From an uncultured Pelagibacteraceae bacterium (GTDB taxonomy: Bacteria; Pseudomonadota; Alphaproteobacteria; Pelagibacterales; Pelagibacteraceae), in assembly GCA_902625715.1 (NCBI GenBank), contig CACOCP010000003.1, positions 1-64,000 of the forward strand: 64,000 nucleotides of DNA, in the 5' to 3' direction. Positions 39,840 through 50,012 of this stretch are shown here, one piece after another. The notes under the pieces were generated by a model, which worked only from the letters and a program-made list of their open reading frames with translations, did no database searches and had not been told where the DNA came from. Position 1 is the stretch's first letter. Every line of letters begins with the position of its first letter. A program made the position numbers and the translations under genes.

Positions 39840-40615
39840 TATTCAAAATTTAATACATCTCTCATTGAATAAAGACCTGATTTTTTTGATTTTAGCCACT
39901 TTGCAGCTGTGATTGCTCCTTCTGAATAAAGAGCTCTATCAAAAGCTTCATGGTTGAGCGTGATTATCTCTTTACCACTAGAAAATTTAACCTCATGTTC
40001 TCCGATAATTTCATCTTTCCTAATCGAATTAAAATTTATCTTTTTGCTATATGGAAATATTTTCTTATTTAGAAATTTTTTTCCAAGTAATTTATAAAAG
40101 TCTTTATTTTTACCAACAGCTATACCTTTACCAAGCATTAAAGCAGTTCCTGATGGAAAATCTTTTTTATGTTTGTGATGAACTTCAAAAACCTTACTTA
40201 AATATTTATCCCCAAGTGCTCTTGATGCAATTTCGGTTAAATACATTAAAAGATTTATTCCAAGACTCATATTACCTGCCTTTAAAATAGGTATTTTTTT
40301 TGAAATTTTTTTAATCTTATCTTCTTCAGTCTTAGTAAAACCAGTGGTTCCAATAACAACTCTTTTCTTTAATTTTGAAGCTATTTTTAAAACTTCAAAG
40401 GTGCATTTAGGCACTGTAAAATCTATTATTACGTCTGTTTTTTTAAACACATTTTCGTTGTTTAATTGTGGTTTAATTCCAACTATCTTTTTTTTTATTA
40501 ATATATTTTCAGTTAAACCAACAAGTTTTGTAGCACTGTCAGATTTTATAGATTTTATTAGTTGCTGGCCCATTCTCCCCATGCACCCAGTTATTACTAA
40601 ATTTATTTTTTTCAT
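39839..40615 (-). CDS. dapB: 4-hydroxy-tetrahydrodipicolinate reductase
   Basis: VITGCMGRMGQQLI; GTTGFT; EVHHKHKKDFPSGTAL. Confidence 0.97.
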   Translation of the reverse strand: MKKINLVITGCMGRMGQQLIKSIKSDSATKLVGLTENILIKKKIVGIKPQLNNENVFKKTDVIIDFTVPKCTFEVLKIASKLKKRVVIGTTGFTKTEEDKIKKISKKIPILKAGNMSLGINLLMYLTEIASRALGDKYLSKVFEVHHKHKKDFPSGTALMLGKGIAVGKNKDFYKLLGKKFLNKKIFPYSKKINFNSIRKDEIIGEHEVKFSSGKEIITLNHEAFDRALYSEGAITAAKWLKSKKSGLYSMRDVLNFE

Positions 40616-40652
40616 TTAAAAATTTAAAGATAACTTAGATTAGCATTAACCT

Positions 40653-41777
40653 TTAGTTTTGCCAGAAACTTTTAGCTTTTTGAAAGAATTTTTTAATACT
40701 TGGGTTAGATTTCTCATTTTCAATTTCTCTAAATTTTTCTAGTAGTTCTTTTTGCTCCTTATTTAATGAAACTGGAACTTCTGTATTTACTTGAACATAA
40801 AGATCACCATAATCTCCACCCCTCATATAAGGCATACCTTTTGCCCTTAATCTAAATTGCTTTCCACTTTGAGTTCCAGCCGGAATTTTTATTTTTGCCT
40901 TTCCTCCATCAATAGTGGGTATTTCAATAGAAGTTCCTAAAGCTGCGTCTGCAATTGAAATGGGACATTCAAAAAATAAGTTTTCATCAGACCTTTTAAA
41001 TAATTCATGTGAGTGGACATTTATAAATAAATATAAGTCTCCATTACTCCCACCTCTTGAGCCTGCTTCACCTTTGCCAGACAACCTAATTCTTGTTCCA
41101 TCATCAACGCCTTTTGGAATTGTAACTGATAGTCTCTTTGAGGCTTGTTTTTTTCCTTGCCCACCACAACTTCCACATGGATGAGTTATCATCTCGCCAG
41201 AGCCAGAGCACTGAGGGCAAGTTTGTTGGACAGTAAAAAACCCTTGGCTTGATCTTACTTGTCCATGACCTCCACACATATTACACGCACCAGCGTTATG
41301 ACCTGGTTTAGAGCCAGAGCCACTACAAGTGTCACATTTTTCTGTTGTTGAAAACTTAATATCCTGTTTTTTACCAGAAAAGGCTTCCTCTAAGGTGATA
41401 GATAAATCATATCTTAAATCAGAACCTCTGTTATTAGATCTTCTCGATCTTCTTCCTCCACCAAAGCCTTCTCCAAAAAAATCCTCAAATATATCTGAAA
41501 AATGATTTGAAAAATCAAAGTTTCCAAAACCTCCTCTTCCACCACCACCATTTTCGAAAGCTGCGTGTCCAAAATTATCGTAGTTCTGTTTTCTTTCAGA
41601 ATTTGATAAAACGTGGTAAGCCTCTGAAGCCTCTTTAAACTTTTCCTCAGCTGCTTTATCGCCTTTATTTTTATCTGGATGAAATTTGACTGCTAATTTT
41701 CTGTAAGCTGATTTAATTTGATCAGCTGAAGCACCTTTATTAACTCCCAAGACGTCATAATAATCTCTCTTTGCCAT
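40653..41777 (-). CDS. dnaJ: Chaperone DnaJ
   Basis: J domain with HPD, G/F region, four CxxCxGxG zinc motifs. Confidence 0.99.
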   Translation of the reverse strand: MAKRDYYDVLGVNKGASADQIKSAYRKLAVKFHPDKNKGDKAAEEKFKEASEAYHVLSNSERKQNYDNFGHAAFENGGGGRGGFGNFDFSNHFSDIFEDFFGEGFGGGRRSRRSNNRGSDLRYDLSITLEEAFSGKKQDIKFSTTEKCDTCSGSGSKPGHNAGACNMCGGHGQVRSSQGFFTVQQTCPQCSGSGEMITHPCGSCGGQGKKQASKRLSVTIPKGVDDGTRIRLSGKGEAGSRGGSNGDLYLFINVHSHELFKRSDENLFFECPISIADAALGTSIEIPTIDGGKAKIKIPAGTQSGKQFRLRAKGMPYMRGGDYGDLYVQVNTEVPVSLNKEQKELLEKFREIENEKSNPSIKKFFQKAKSFWQN

Positions 41778-41805
41778 AACAGGTTATAGACAAATAGTTG
41801 TTAGT

Positions 41806-43731
41806 CTAGGCGCTTTTCTCTTTATTCTCGTCTTTTACTTCTTCAAAGTCAGCATCAACAACATTGTCGTCTTTTTTGTTTTCTCCTTTAGAATCATCTT
41901 TTGGAGCATCATCTGGTTTAGCACCTTGTTGTGATTTATAAATTGCTTCACCAAGCTTCATGGATGCTTGAACTAGGTCTTGCGTTTTCTTTTTTATTTC
42001 TTCTAAATCAGTTCCTTTAAGTGAATTTCTTAGGTTTGCGGATGCATCTTCTATAGCTTTTTTGTCAGCATCAGAAACTTTACTTCCATGTTCTTTTAAA
42101 TTTTTTTCAGTTGAATGTAATAAAGTATCAGCTTGGTTTCTTGCATCAACAGCTTCTCTTTTTTTCTTGTCTGCTTCCTTATTGCTCTCTGCGTCTTTTA
42201 CCATTTGATTGATTTCTTCATCACTTAAACCGCCGGATGCTTGAATTTGAATTTTTTGTTCTTTACCAGTTCCTTTGTCTTTAGCTGAAACGTTAACAAT
42301 ACCATTTGCATCAATATCGAATGTTACTTCAATTTGAGGAACTCCTCTAGGCGCTGGCGCAATTCCAACTAGTTCAAAATTTCCAAGAACTTTATTGTCT
42401 GTTGCCATCTCTCTTTCACCTTGCAAAACTCTTATTGATACAGCCGGCTGATTATCCTCTGCAGTCGAGAAAACTTGGCTTTTCTTCGTGGGAATAGTTG
42501 TATTCTTCTCAATTAATTTTGTTGATACACCACCTAATGTTTCAATTCCTAGTGATAACGGAGTTACATCTAACAATAATACGTCTTTAACATCCCCCTG
42601 TAATACACCTGCTTGAATAGCAGCTCCCATAGCAACAACCTCATCTGGGTTTACAGATTTATTAGGATCTTTACCAAAAAAGTTTTTTACTTCTTCAACT
42701 ACTTTAGGCATTCTTGTCATACCACCAACTAAAACAATCTCGTCTATTTCACTTGCTGAAAGACCAGCGTCTTTTAATGCAGTTTGGCAAGGTGGTATTG
42801 TTCTAGAAATCAAATCTTCAACAAGAGCCTCCAATTTTGCTCTAGTCATTTTTAAATTTATATGTTTTGGACCTGTTTTGTCAGCTGTTATAAAAGGTAA
42901 ATTTATTTCAGTTTGCGCAGCAGATGATAATTCAATTTTTGCTTTTTCTGCAGCTTCTTTGAGTCTTTGGAGTGCTAGCTTATCTGATTTTAAATCAATA
43001 CCATTTTCTTTTTTAAATTCCGTAAGAAGATACTCAACAATCGTGTTATCAAAATCTTCGCCACCTAAGAATGTGTCCCCATTAGTAGATTTTACTTCAA
43101 ATACGCCATCACCTAATTCAAGAATTGAAACGTCAAAAGTTCCACCACCTAAATCGTATACTGCAATTTTTTTATTTGTTTTTTTATCTAATCCATATGC
43201 AAGCGATGCTGCAGTTGGTTCATTAATAATTCTTAAGACTTCAAGACCAGCTATTTTTCCTGCATCCTTTGTTGCTTGTCTTTGTGCGTCGTTGAAATAT
43301 GCTGGAACTGTTATTACTGCTTGTTTTACCTCTTGGCCTAAGTATTTTTCTGCTGTCTCCTTCATTTTTTGAAGCGTGAATGCTGATATTTGAGAAGGTG
43401 AATACTTTGTGCCTTTTGCCTCTATCCAAGCATCACCTTTGTCTGAATTAACTATTTTAAATGGAGCTGTCTCAACATCTTTTTTAACAGTTGGATCTTC
43501 AAAATTTCTACCAATTAATCTTTTAACAGCAAATATAGTGTTTTCAGGATTTGTTACCGCTTGTCTTTTTGCTGGTTGTCCAACTAATTTTTCATCTCCA
43601 TCAGTAAACGCAACAACGGATGGAGTAGTTCTCGCACCTTCTGCGTTTTCTAAAACTTTTGCTTGTGTACCTTCCATTACGGCGACACAAGAATTAGTTG
43701 TTCCTAAATCAATTCCAATTACTTTACTCAT
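41806..43731 (-). CDS. dnaK: Chaperone DnaK
   Basis: [17 protein letters not shown]; Hsp70 signatures. Confidence 0.99.
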   Translation of the reverse strand: MSKVIGIDLGTTNSCVAVMEGTQAKVLENAEGARTTPSVVAFTDGDEKLVGQPAKRQAVTNPENTIFAVKRLIGRNFEDPTVKKDVETAPFKIVNSDKGDAWIEAKGTKYSPSQISAFTLQKMKETAEKYLGQEVKQAVITVPAYFNDAQRQATKDAGKIAGLEVLRIINEPTAASLAYGLDKKTNKKIAVYDLGGGTFDVSILELGDGVFEVKSTNGDTFLGGEDFDNTIVEYLLTEFKKENGIDLKSDKLALQRLKEAAEKAKIELSSAAQTEINLPFITADKTGPKHINLKMTRAKLEALVEDLISRTIPPCQTALKDAGLSASEIDEIVLVGGMTRMPKVVEEVKNFFGKDPNKSVNPDEVVAMGAAIQAGVLQGDVKDVLLLDVTPLSLGIETLGGVSTKLIEKNTTIPTKKSQVFSTAEDNQPAVSIRVLQGEREMATDNKVLGNFELVGIAPAPRGVPQIEVTFDIDANGIVNVSAKDKGTGKEQKIQIQASGGLSDEEINQMVKDAESNKEADKKKREAVDARNQADTLLHSTEKNLKEHGSKVSDADKKAIEDASANLRNSLKGTDLEEIKKKTQDLVQASMKLGEAIYKSQQGAKPDDAPKDDSKGENKKDDNVVDADFEEVKDENKEKSA

Positions 43732-43748
43732 ATTAATTTCCTTTGCTT

Positions 43749-43777
43749 CATATAAGTGTTAATTTTACAACTACAAG
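43749..43777 (-). promoter_or_regulatory. Candidate RpoH-type heat-shock promoter upstream of dnaK
   Basis: On the minus strand CTTGTA-N15-CTTATATG, ending about 17 bp before the dnaK ATG. Confidence 0.5.
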
Positions 43778-43789
43778 CATCCATCAAGA

Positions 43790-44431
43790 TTAATTTTTAT
43801 CCTTTTCTGCTTGATTTTCTTGAGTTTTTTGTTCATCTTTTGATTGTTCTTCTAACTTCCTTTTTGCTACCCCAACTAATGCCGGTCTTAATAGTCTATC
43901 TTTCATCATAAATCCCTTTTGAATTTCCTGAACTATCGTTCCTTGTTCTTTAGTTTCATCCTCAATTTCCATCATTGCTTGATGAAGATTTGGATCTAGC
44001 TTTTCATTTATAGACTTAATTGGCTCTATATTATTTTTCTTAAATATTGATAACAAATCTTTATTAATAATTTCAAAATGTTCGAGAACTTTTTTTAAAG
44101 TGTCAGTATTTTTAATAGTCTCATCATTTTCTAATGAAATCTTTGATCTTTCAAGATTATCTAAAAGATTTAATGCTTCTCTTGCAAAAGAAAAACCACC
44201 ATATTCAAAAGCATCCTCTTTTTCTTTTTCATATCTTCTTCTTTGGTTTTCCATCTCAGCAAAAGTTCTTGCGAGCTTATCTTTAATGTTAACCAGCTCA
44301 TCTTCAGGAGTCAATTTCTCCTCAGTTTTTTCCTCAACATCCTTAATATCTTCAGTCTTTTCTGATTTTGAATCTTCAATTTCTGTTTGATCTTTTTTAG
44401 AATTATTTTCTATTGATTCTTCTTTTTCCAT
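43790..44431 (-). CDS. grpE: Nucleotide exchange factor GrpE
   Basis: ENQRRRYEKEKEDAFEYGGFSFAREALNLLDNLERS; start trimmed to MEKEES. Confidence 0.95.
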   Translation of the reverse strand: MEKEESIENNSKKDQTEIEDSKSEKTEDIKDVEEKTEEKLTPEDELVNIKDKLARTFAEMENQRRRYEKEKEDAFEYGGFSFAREALNLLDNLERSKISLENDETIKNTDTLKKVLEHFEIINKDLLSIFKKNNIEPIKSINEKLDPNLHQAMMEIEDETKEQGTIVQEIQKGFMMKDRLLRPALVGVAKRKLEEQSKDEQKTQENQAEKDKN

Positions 44432-44467
44432 TAAGACGTATATGGTAAGTAAACCTAATTTTTCTAG

Positions 44468-45070
44468 ATGCTTAAAAAAAAAATCGAAAAAATTGTTATA
44501 GGGTCTAATAATAAGGGTAAAATCAAAGAAATAAGAGATTTGATCCCAAAAAAGTATAAAATTTTCACCCCTAATCAATTTAAATTAAAAAGCCCTGTTG
44601 AAAATGGAAAGTCGTTTAAAGAAAATTCTTTAATTAAGGCAAAAAATTTTTCGTCAAAAACTAATATGGTTTGCATAGCTGATGACTCTGGACTTGAAAT
44701 TGACTTATTAAATAAAAAACCAGGCATTTATTCAGCAAGATGGGGAGGTTCAAAAGGAGACTTTAATTTAGCAATTAAAAAAATTTTTAAAGCTTTAGAT
44801 AAAAAGAAAAAAAATTGGAGAGAAGAAAAAATCTCAGCAAGATTTATTTGTGCATTAACAATTTTTGGTCTTAAAAAGGAACCTATTTTTTCAATTGGCA
44901 AAATTGAGGGATATATATCTAATGAGCAGAGGGGCCATAAAGGCTTTGGTTATGATCCTATTTTTATACCTAAAGGAAAAAGTAAAACTTTTGGTGAGAT
45001 GGATCCTAAAAAAAAATATAAAATTGACCACAGATACAAAGCTTTTAAAAAAATTAGAAAATTTTTATAA
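44468..45070 (+). CDS. rdgB: RdgB/HAM1 non-canonical purine NTP pyrophosphatase
   Basis: IVIGSNNKGKIKEIRDL; ADDSGLEIDLLNKKPGIYSARWGG; GFGYDPIFIP. Confidence 0.96.
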   Translation: MLKKKIEKIVIGSNNKGKIKEIRDLIPKKYKIFTPNQFKLKSPVENGKSFKENSLIKAKNFSSKTNMVCIADDSGLEIDLLNKKPGIYSARWGGSKGDFNLAIKKIFKALDKKKKNWREEKISARFICALTIFGLKKEPIFSIGKIEGYISNEQRGHKGFGYDPIFIPKGKSKTFGEMDPKKKYKIDHRYKAFKKIRKFL

Positions 45071-46205
45071 ATTTTTCATCATTGATACTGTAAAAATTTA
45101 ATTGGTGTGTAATTGTGTTCTTATCAATCTCAAAAATACCTATTTTTCCTTTGAATTTATTTTTTTCATAAAATATCTTTTTATCTTGATCAAAATTGTT
45201 ACTGTAAATTAAAAAGTAAACTAAACCGACAAGGTCATAACTTAAAAAGGAAAGTTGATTAGCTTTTTTTTTGTATGCGTTATTATACTCAATCTTAAAT
45301 AACTCAAAATTTTCTTTATTAATTGATGGAAAATAAATTGGTTGAAGTGAATTTTCTTTTAAAAGTGAATTATCAAACCACTGATTTAAAGTAATGTAAG
45401 AAATTCTTTTTGAGGAAACATCTGTATATAAAAGAGATGTAGCTACACTCTTCAAACTTTCGCCAAAATCAGCAATAATAACTGAGTCAAAGTTTATTCC
45501 ACCTAAAGTATCTTTTTTATTTAGTTCCTCTAATTTTTTTTCTTTATTTATTAATGATGAGTTTTCTACCCTTTCAATTTCATTAAGTAAATTCTGTTTC
45601 CTTTCAGGGTATCTTGTAACTTTTTCAATTTGGGAAGTAAGCAATGTTGGGTCCATATCATAAAAATATTTATCTTTTAATTTTAATTTTGTTTTTTTGA
45701 TAGCCTGTTCAACTTCTTTTTGGTAGTCACTCTTAGGGATTAAAATAATAGTCCTTTGGATCTCGTTTAAGTTCCTAAATTTATCAATTGTTTGAAATTG
45801 AGAAATCGCGTTAACACCTGCACTAATTACATTTTGAGGATTTCCATAAACTTTATTTGTGAATGATATAAAGGTTACATCATCTAATTCATCAAGATAC
45901 TTTGTACTCTCATTAAAAACCGGACCTATAATAATTTTGATACCTTGATCATGTAGGGCTTTTGATGCTTTTAATGCATCAATTGGATTAGCTTTTGTAT
46001 CTCCTGGTACAATTTCAAATTTTTCATCATTAATTTTATTAAGTGCAAGTCTTGTTGATTTAATAATGGAGTCCCCAATGGTCGAATATTCACCACTTAA
46101 TGGTACCACAAGACCAATTTTAATTTTGCCCTCTGCAAATATTTTACTTGAAGGCAATAAGCATATTAAGATTAATACTAATATTTTTTTAAATAAAGAT
46201 TTCAT
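45054..46205 (-). CDS. LpoA/LppC-type penicillin-binding-protein activator (periplasmic binding fold)
   Basis: Signal peptide; KIGLVVPLSGEYSTIGDSIIKSTRLAL; divergent neighbor of rsmI. Confidence 0.8.
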   Translation of the reverse strand: MKSLFKKILVLILICLLPSSKIFAEGKIKIGLVVPLSGEYSTIGDSIIKSTRLALNKINDEKFEIVPGDTKANPIDALKASKALHDQGIKIIIGPVFNESTKYLDELDDVTFISFTNKVYGNPQNVISAGVNAISQFQTIDKFRNLNEIQRTIILIPKSDYQKEVEQAIKKTKLKLKDKYFYDMDPTLLTSQIEKVTRYPERKQNLLNEIERVENSSLINKEKKLEELNKKDTLGGINFDSVIIADFGESLKSVATSLLYTDVSSKRISYITLNQWFDNSLLKENSLQPIYFPSINKENFELFKIEYNNAYKKKANQLSFLSYDLVGLVYFLIYSNNFDQDKKIFYEKNKFKGKIGIFEIDKNTITHQLNFYSINDEKFIKIF

Positions 46206-46233
46206 TTAATTATTAATAATATAATTTTAAATT

Positions 46234-47094
46234 ATGCATCATGATAAAATCTTAAATAATCTTAAACCTGGGCTATATTGTGTTGCTACACCTATTGGAA
46301 ATCTTGGGGATATTACTTTAAGAGCTTTAGAAGCACTTGAAAAATGCGATCTAATTTTGTGTGAAGACACAAGAGTTTCAAAAAAATTGTTAAATCATTT
46401 TAAAATAAAAAAACATCTTATTTCTTACCATAAATTCAATGAGAGACAAAAAATTGAAGAAATAATAGAAATGCTCAAACAAGACAAAATTATTTGTTTG
46501 ATATCTGACGCTGGAACCCCGACTATATCAGACCCAGGACAATTACTTATTAAAAAATGTATTGAGCATTCAATCGATATCTTTCCCGTACCTGGTGCAT
46601 CGTCAGTTAGTGCAGGTATTTCTATAAGTGGATTTTCAGATAGATATTTATTTCTCGGTTTTTTACCTGAAAAAAAAAAAGACCTTAATTTAAATCTTGA
46701 AAAAGCATCAAGTTTTGGATGTACAGTTGTATTTTTTATATCACCAAACAAATTCTATAAAATTATTAATGATTTAAAACTTCATTTTCCAAAAAGAGAT
46801 ATATTAATTTGTAGAGAAATTACCAAGTTTCATGAGGAGTATATAAGAATTACTTCCGATAAATTGGATAATTTGAGCATATCTAAAAAAGGAGAAGTAA
46901 CAGTAATAATTTCTGAGAATAAAAATATTCAAAAAAAGTTAATTGAATTAGAAGAATCAGATAAAAAAGACATTAAAAAATTATTAAAAACCAATACAAT
47001 TAAAAATGTAGTGAAAGTAATTTGTGGTAAAAAAAACTTTCAAAAAAAAGTTATATATAATTACTGCTTAAAAATTAAGAATGAAAAAAAATAA
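46234..47094 (+). CDS. rsmI: 16S rRNA (cytidine-2'-O)-methyltransferase
   Basis: LYCVATPIGNLGDITLRALEALEKCDLILCEDTR; SDAGTPTISDPG. Confidence 0.97.
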   Translation: MHHDKILNNLKPGLYCVATPIGNLGDITLRALEALEKCDLILCEDTRVSKKLLNHFKIKKHLISYHKFNERQKIEEIIEMLKQDKIICLISDAGTPTISDPGQLLIKKCIEHSIDIFPVPGASSVSAGISISGFSDRYLFLGFLPEKKKDLNLNLEKASSFGCTVVFFISPNKFYKIINDLKLHFPKRDILICREITKFHEEYIRITSDKLDNLSISKKGEVTVIISENKNIQKKLIELEESDKKDIKKLLKTNTIKNVVKVICGKKNFQKKVIYNYCLKIKNEKK

Positions 47095-47677
47095 ACTTTG
47101 CCTTTTTTTTATATTATTAATAGTTTTAAACGGATGTGTGGGTGCTTCATCAACTGGAGTTCTTGGTACTGGAGTATCAATTGCATTAGATCCAAGAACC
47201 ATAGGAACTCAGATAGATGACAATATAATGCAGAAAAATTTGAGTGCTAAAATTATAAATATGGATGGAAAGTATTTTTTATCTGTTAAACCAAAAGTTA
47301 TAGATGGAAGAATTTTTATAACTGGTAAGGTCGAAACAATTGAGGAAAAATTAAAAATAACAAAATTAGCTTGGGAAATAAAAGGTGCAAGATCAGTCAA
47401 AAATGATCTTAAGATTAAAGAGAAGTTTAATTTTCAACAATCAGCAAAAGATCTTTTGATTACTTCGCAATTACGTACAGCCATGATCGCTAGTAAAAAA
47501 ATAAAATCTTCTAATTATAATTTAGATACTCATAAAAAAAAAATTTATATTTATGGCATTGCTGAAACTGAAGATGAAAGAGCGGAAGTTATTAATGAAG
47601 CAAAACAAATTCTCGATGTCGAAGATGTTATTTCAAGTATATTGCTTGTAGAAGATCTTAGAATTGTTAAAAACTAA
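47081..47677 (+). CDS. BON-domain lipoprotein
   Basis: Lipobox VLNGCVG; two BON-like repeats (IFITGKVETIEEKLKITKLAWEIKGARSVKNDLKI; IYIYGIAETEDERAEVINEAKQILDVEDVISSILL). Confidence 0.88.
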   Translation: MKKNKLCLFFILLIVLNGCVGASSTGVLGTGVSIALDPRTIGTQIDDNIMQKNLSAKIINMDGKYFLSVKPKVIDGRIFITGKVETIEEKLKITKLAWEIKGARSVKNDLKIKEKFNFQQSAKDLLITSQLRTAMIASKKIKSSNYNLDTHKKKIYIYGIAETEDERAEVINEAKQILDVEDVISSILLVEDLRIVKN

Positions 47678-49962
47678 TTTGGTTTTTTATAATTAATTAC
47701 TCCTGCAGAATATGCTGCAACAGAAGCTAAATTTAATATATCAGAAGTAGAGGATCTTAGTGGAGCAATTTCAATTGGTTGTCCCAAACCAATTAACAAA
47801 GGACCAATCACCTTAGCTCCACCCAAAGACTTCATCATTTTATGAGAAATAGTTGCACTATGTTGTCCTGGCATAATTAATATATTCGCTTTACCAACAA
47901 TTTCTGAAAAAGGATAAAGATCTGCATACTCATTATTTAAAGCTACATCTGGCTGCATGTCTCCATCAAATTTAAAATCAACTTCTTTATTTTTTAAAAT
48001 TTCAACAGCATCTCTAATGTGTTTTGTTCTGCTAGTTAATGGTTGTCCAAAAGTTGAATGAGAGAGGAAGGCAACTTTAGGATCGAAACCAAAAAGTCTT
48101 ACTACCCTTGCAGCTGAAATCGCTATTTCAGCTAATTGTTCTGACGTTGGATATTCATGTACGCTAGTATCTCCAATAAATACAGTTTTCCCTTTATTTA
48201 CAACCATATTTAAACCAAACATTATTTCACCAGGCCTTGGTTCAACAACTTTTTTAATCTTTTGTAGAGACTGGGCATATCTTCTTGTATTTCCAGTCAC
48301 CATTGCATCTGCATCTCCACATGCCACCATACAAGAGCCCCATATAACTCTGTCGTTTCTTACCATTCGATCACAATCTCTCTCTAATAAGCCTTCTTCT
48401 CTTTGCAATTTTTTAAATAGAAAGTTTAAATATTTTTCTCTTTTCTCTTTGTTAGTTGAATTCACAATCTCGATATCAAAATTTTCTCCGTATCCAATTT
48501 CTTTTAACCTTTCTTTGACAACTTTTTCTTTTGCAACAATAATAGGTGTTCCAAGATTACTATTTTTAAAAGCTATTGCAGCTTTAAGTGTATTTTCATC
48601 TTCCCCATCTGCAAAAACAACTCTTTTTTTATTTTTTTTAATTTTCGAATTTATTCCTTGCATAATAGTTACTGATGGATCTAACCTTTGTTTAAGTTGC
48701 TCAGAATATATATCAAAATTATCAATATTCTTCCTAGCCACCCCACTTGACATTGCAGCTTTTGCTACTGCAACTGGAATTACACTAATTAACCTTGGAT
48801 CAAATGTAGAGGGAATAATGTATTCTTTTCCATAAGTAGGTGTCTCACCTCCCATCGCAGCAGCCACTTCCTCAGGAACAATTTCTCTTGCAAGTTTTGC
48901 AATAGCATCAGCTGCAGCAGTTTTCATTTCCTCATTGATTGTTTTCGCTCGTACATCTAATGCCCCTCTAAATATATACGGGAAACCAATTAAGTTATTC
49001 ACTTGGTTGGGATAATCTGATCTACCTGTAGCAATAATTGCATCATTTCTAACTTCTTCCACTTGTTCTGGAGTAATTTCTGGATCTGGGTTAGCGCATG
49101 CAAAAATTATCGGGTTTTTTGCCATTTTTTTAACCATCTCTTTTTTAAGAGCTCCTGCAGCAGATAATCCTAAAAAAACATCAGCACCATCTATAGCGTC
49201 AGACAATGTCCTATTTTTTGTATCAACTGCATAAGCTGATTTCCATTGATTTAGATTATCTCTTCCCCTGTAAATCACTCCTTTTCTATCTAACATAGTA
49301 ATATTTTTTTTAGGAACACCTGAGCTTTTAAATAAATTAGCACAAGCCATAGCTGCAGCACCAGCTCCATTGATTACAATTTCAATTTTTTTTAAATTCT
49401 TTTTTGCAATGTCTACTGCATTTATTAGTGCTGCAGTTGTAATAATTGCAGTGCCATGTTGATCATCATGAAAAACAGGAATATCTAAAATTTCTTTTAG
49501 TTTTTCTTCTATGATGAAGCAGTCAGGAGCAGCGATATCTTCTAAGTTAATACCTCCAAAACTTTTTGCAAAATTCTTAATTGAATTTATAATTTCGCCA
49601 GTATCGTTTGAGTCTATTTCTAAATCAATAGAATCAATATCCGCAAATCTTTTAAATAAAACTGCTTTTCCTTCCATTACAGGTTTAGAGGCAACAGCTC
49701 CCAAATTACCAAGACCAAGAATTGCAGATCCATTACTAATTACTGCAACCAAATTACCTTTTGTTGTATATTCATAAGCAAGATCAGGATTTTCCGCTAT
49801 AGCTTTAACTGGAGCAGCAACACCTGGAGAATAAGCTAGAGCTAGATCTCTTTTAGTAGTCATCGGTTTTGATGAATTTATTTCAATTTTTCCCGATTTC
49901 TCGTTCGTATGAAAATCAAGAGCTTCTTTATCAGAATAATGTTCTACTTTTCCTTTTTTCAT
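47674..49962 (-). CDS. maeB: NADP-dependent malic enzyme with phosphotransacetylase-like C-terminal domain
   Basis: Malic enzyme domain (DDQHGTAII, GAGAAAMACA) fused to Pta-like domain (VFADGEDENTLKAA...IMPGQHSATISHKMM). Confidence 0.97.
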   Translation of the reverse strand: MKKGKVEHYSDKEALDFHTNEKSGKIEINSSKPMTTKRDLALAYSPGVAAPVKAIAENPDLAYEYTTKGNLVAVISNGSAILGLGNLGAVASKPVMEGKAVLFKRFADIDSIDLEIDSNDTGEIINSIKNFAKSFGGINLEDIAAPDCFIIEEKLKEILDIPVFHDDQHGTAIITTAALINAVDIAKKNLKKIEIVINGAGAAAMACANLFKSSGVPKKNITMLDRKGVIYRGRDNLNQWKSAYAVDTKNRTLSDAIDGADVFLGLSAAGALKKEMVKKMAKNPIIFACANPDPEITPEQVEEVRNDAIIATGRSDYPNQVNNLIGFPYIFRGALDVRAKTINEEMKTAAADAIAKLAREIVPEEVAAAMGGETPTYGKEYIIPSTFDPRLISVIPVAVAKAAMSSGVARKNIDNFDIYSEQLKQRLDPSVTIMQGINSKIKKNKKRVVFADGEDENTLKAAIAFKNSNLGTPIIVAKEKVVKERLKEIGYGENFDIEIVNSTNKEKREKYLNFLFKKLQREEGLLERDCDRMVRNDRVIWGSCMVACGDADAMVTGNTRRYAQSLQKIKKVVEPRPGEIMFGLNMVVNKGKTVFIGDTSVHEYPTSEQLAEIAISAARVVRLFGFDPKVAFLSHSTFGQPLTSRTKHIRDAVEILKNKEVDFKFDGDMQPDVALNNEYADLYPFSEIVGKANILIMPGQHSATISHKMMKSLGGAKVIGPLLIGLGQPIEIAPLRSSTSDILNLASVAAYSAGVINYKKPN

Positions 49963-50012
49963 TTTGGATATTTAAATATACAATTAGATCTAAATTAAGA
50001 CTAATATGATTT

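Noticed and set aside
42878-43372. 164-aa plus-strand ORF antisense to dnaK
   Set aside because: Fully inside well-conserved dnaK; composition and lack of motifs indicate a shadow ORF
43409-43762. 117-aa plus-strand ORF antisense to the dnaK 5' end
   Set aside because: Shadow ORF, no family resemblance
48449-48835. 128-aa ORF antisense to maeB
   Set aside because: Shadow ORF; mirrors conserved malic-enzyme/Pta coding
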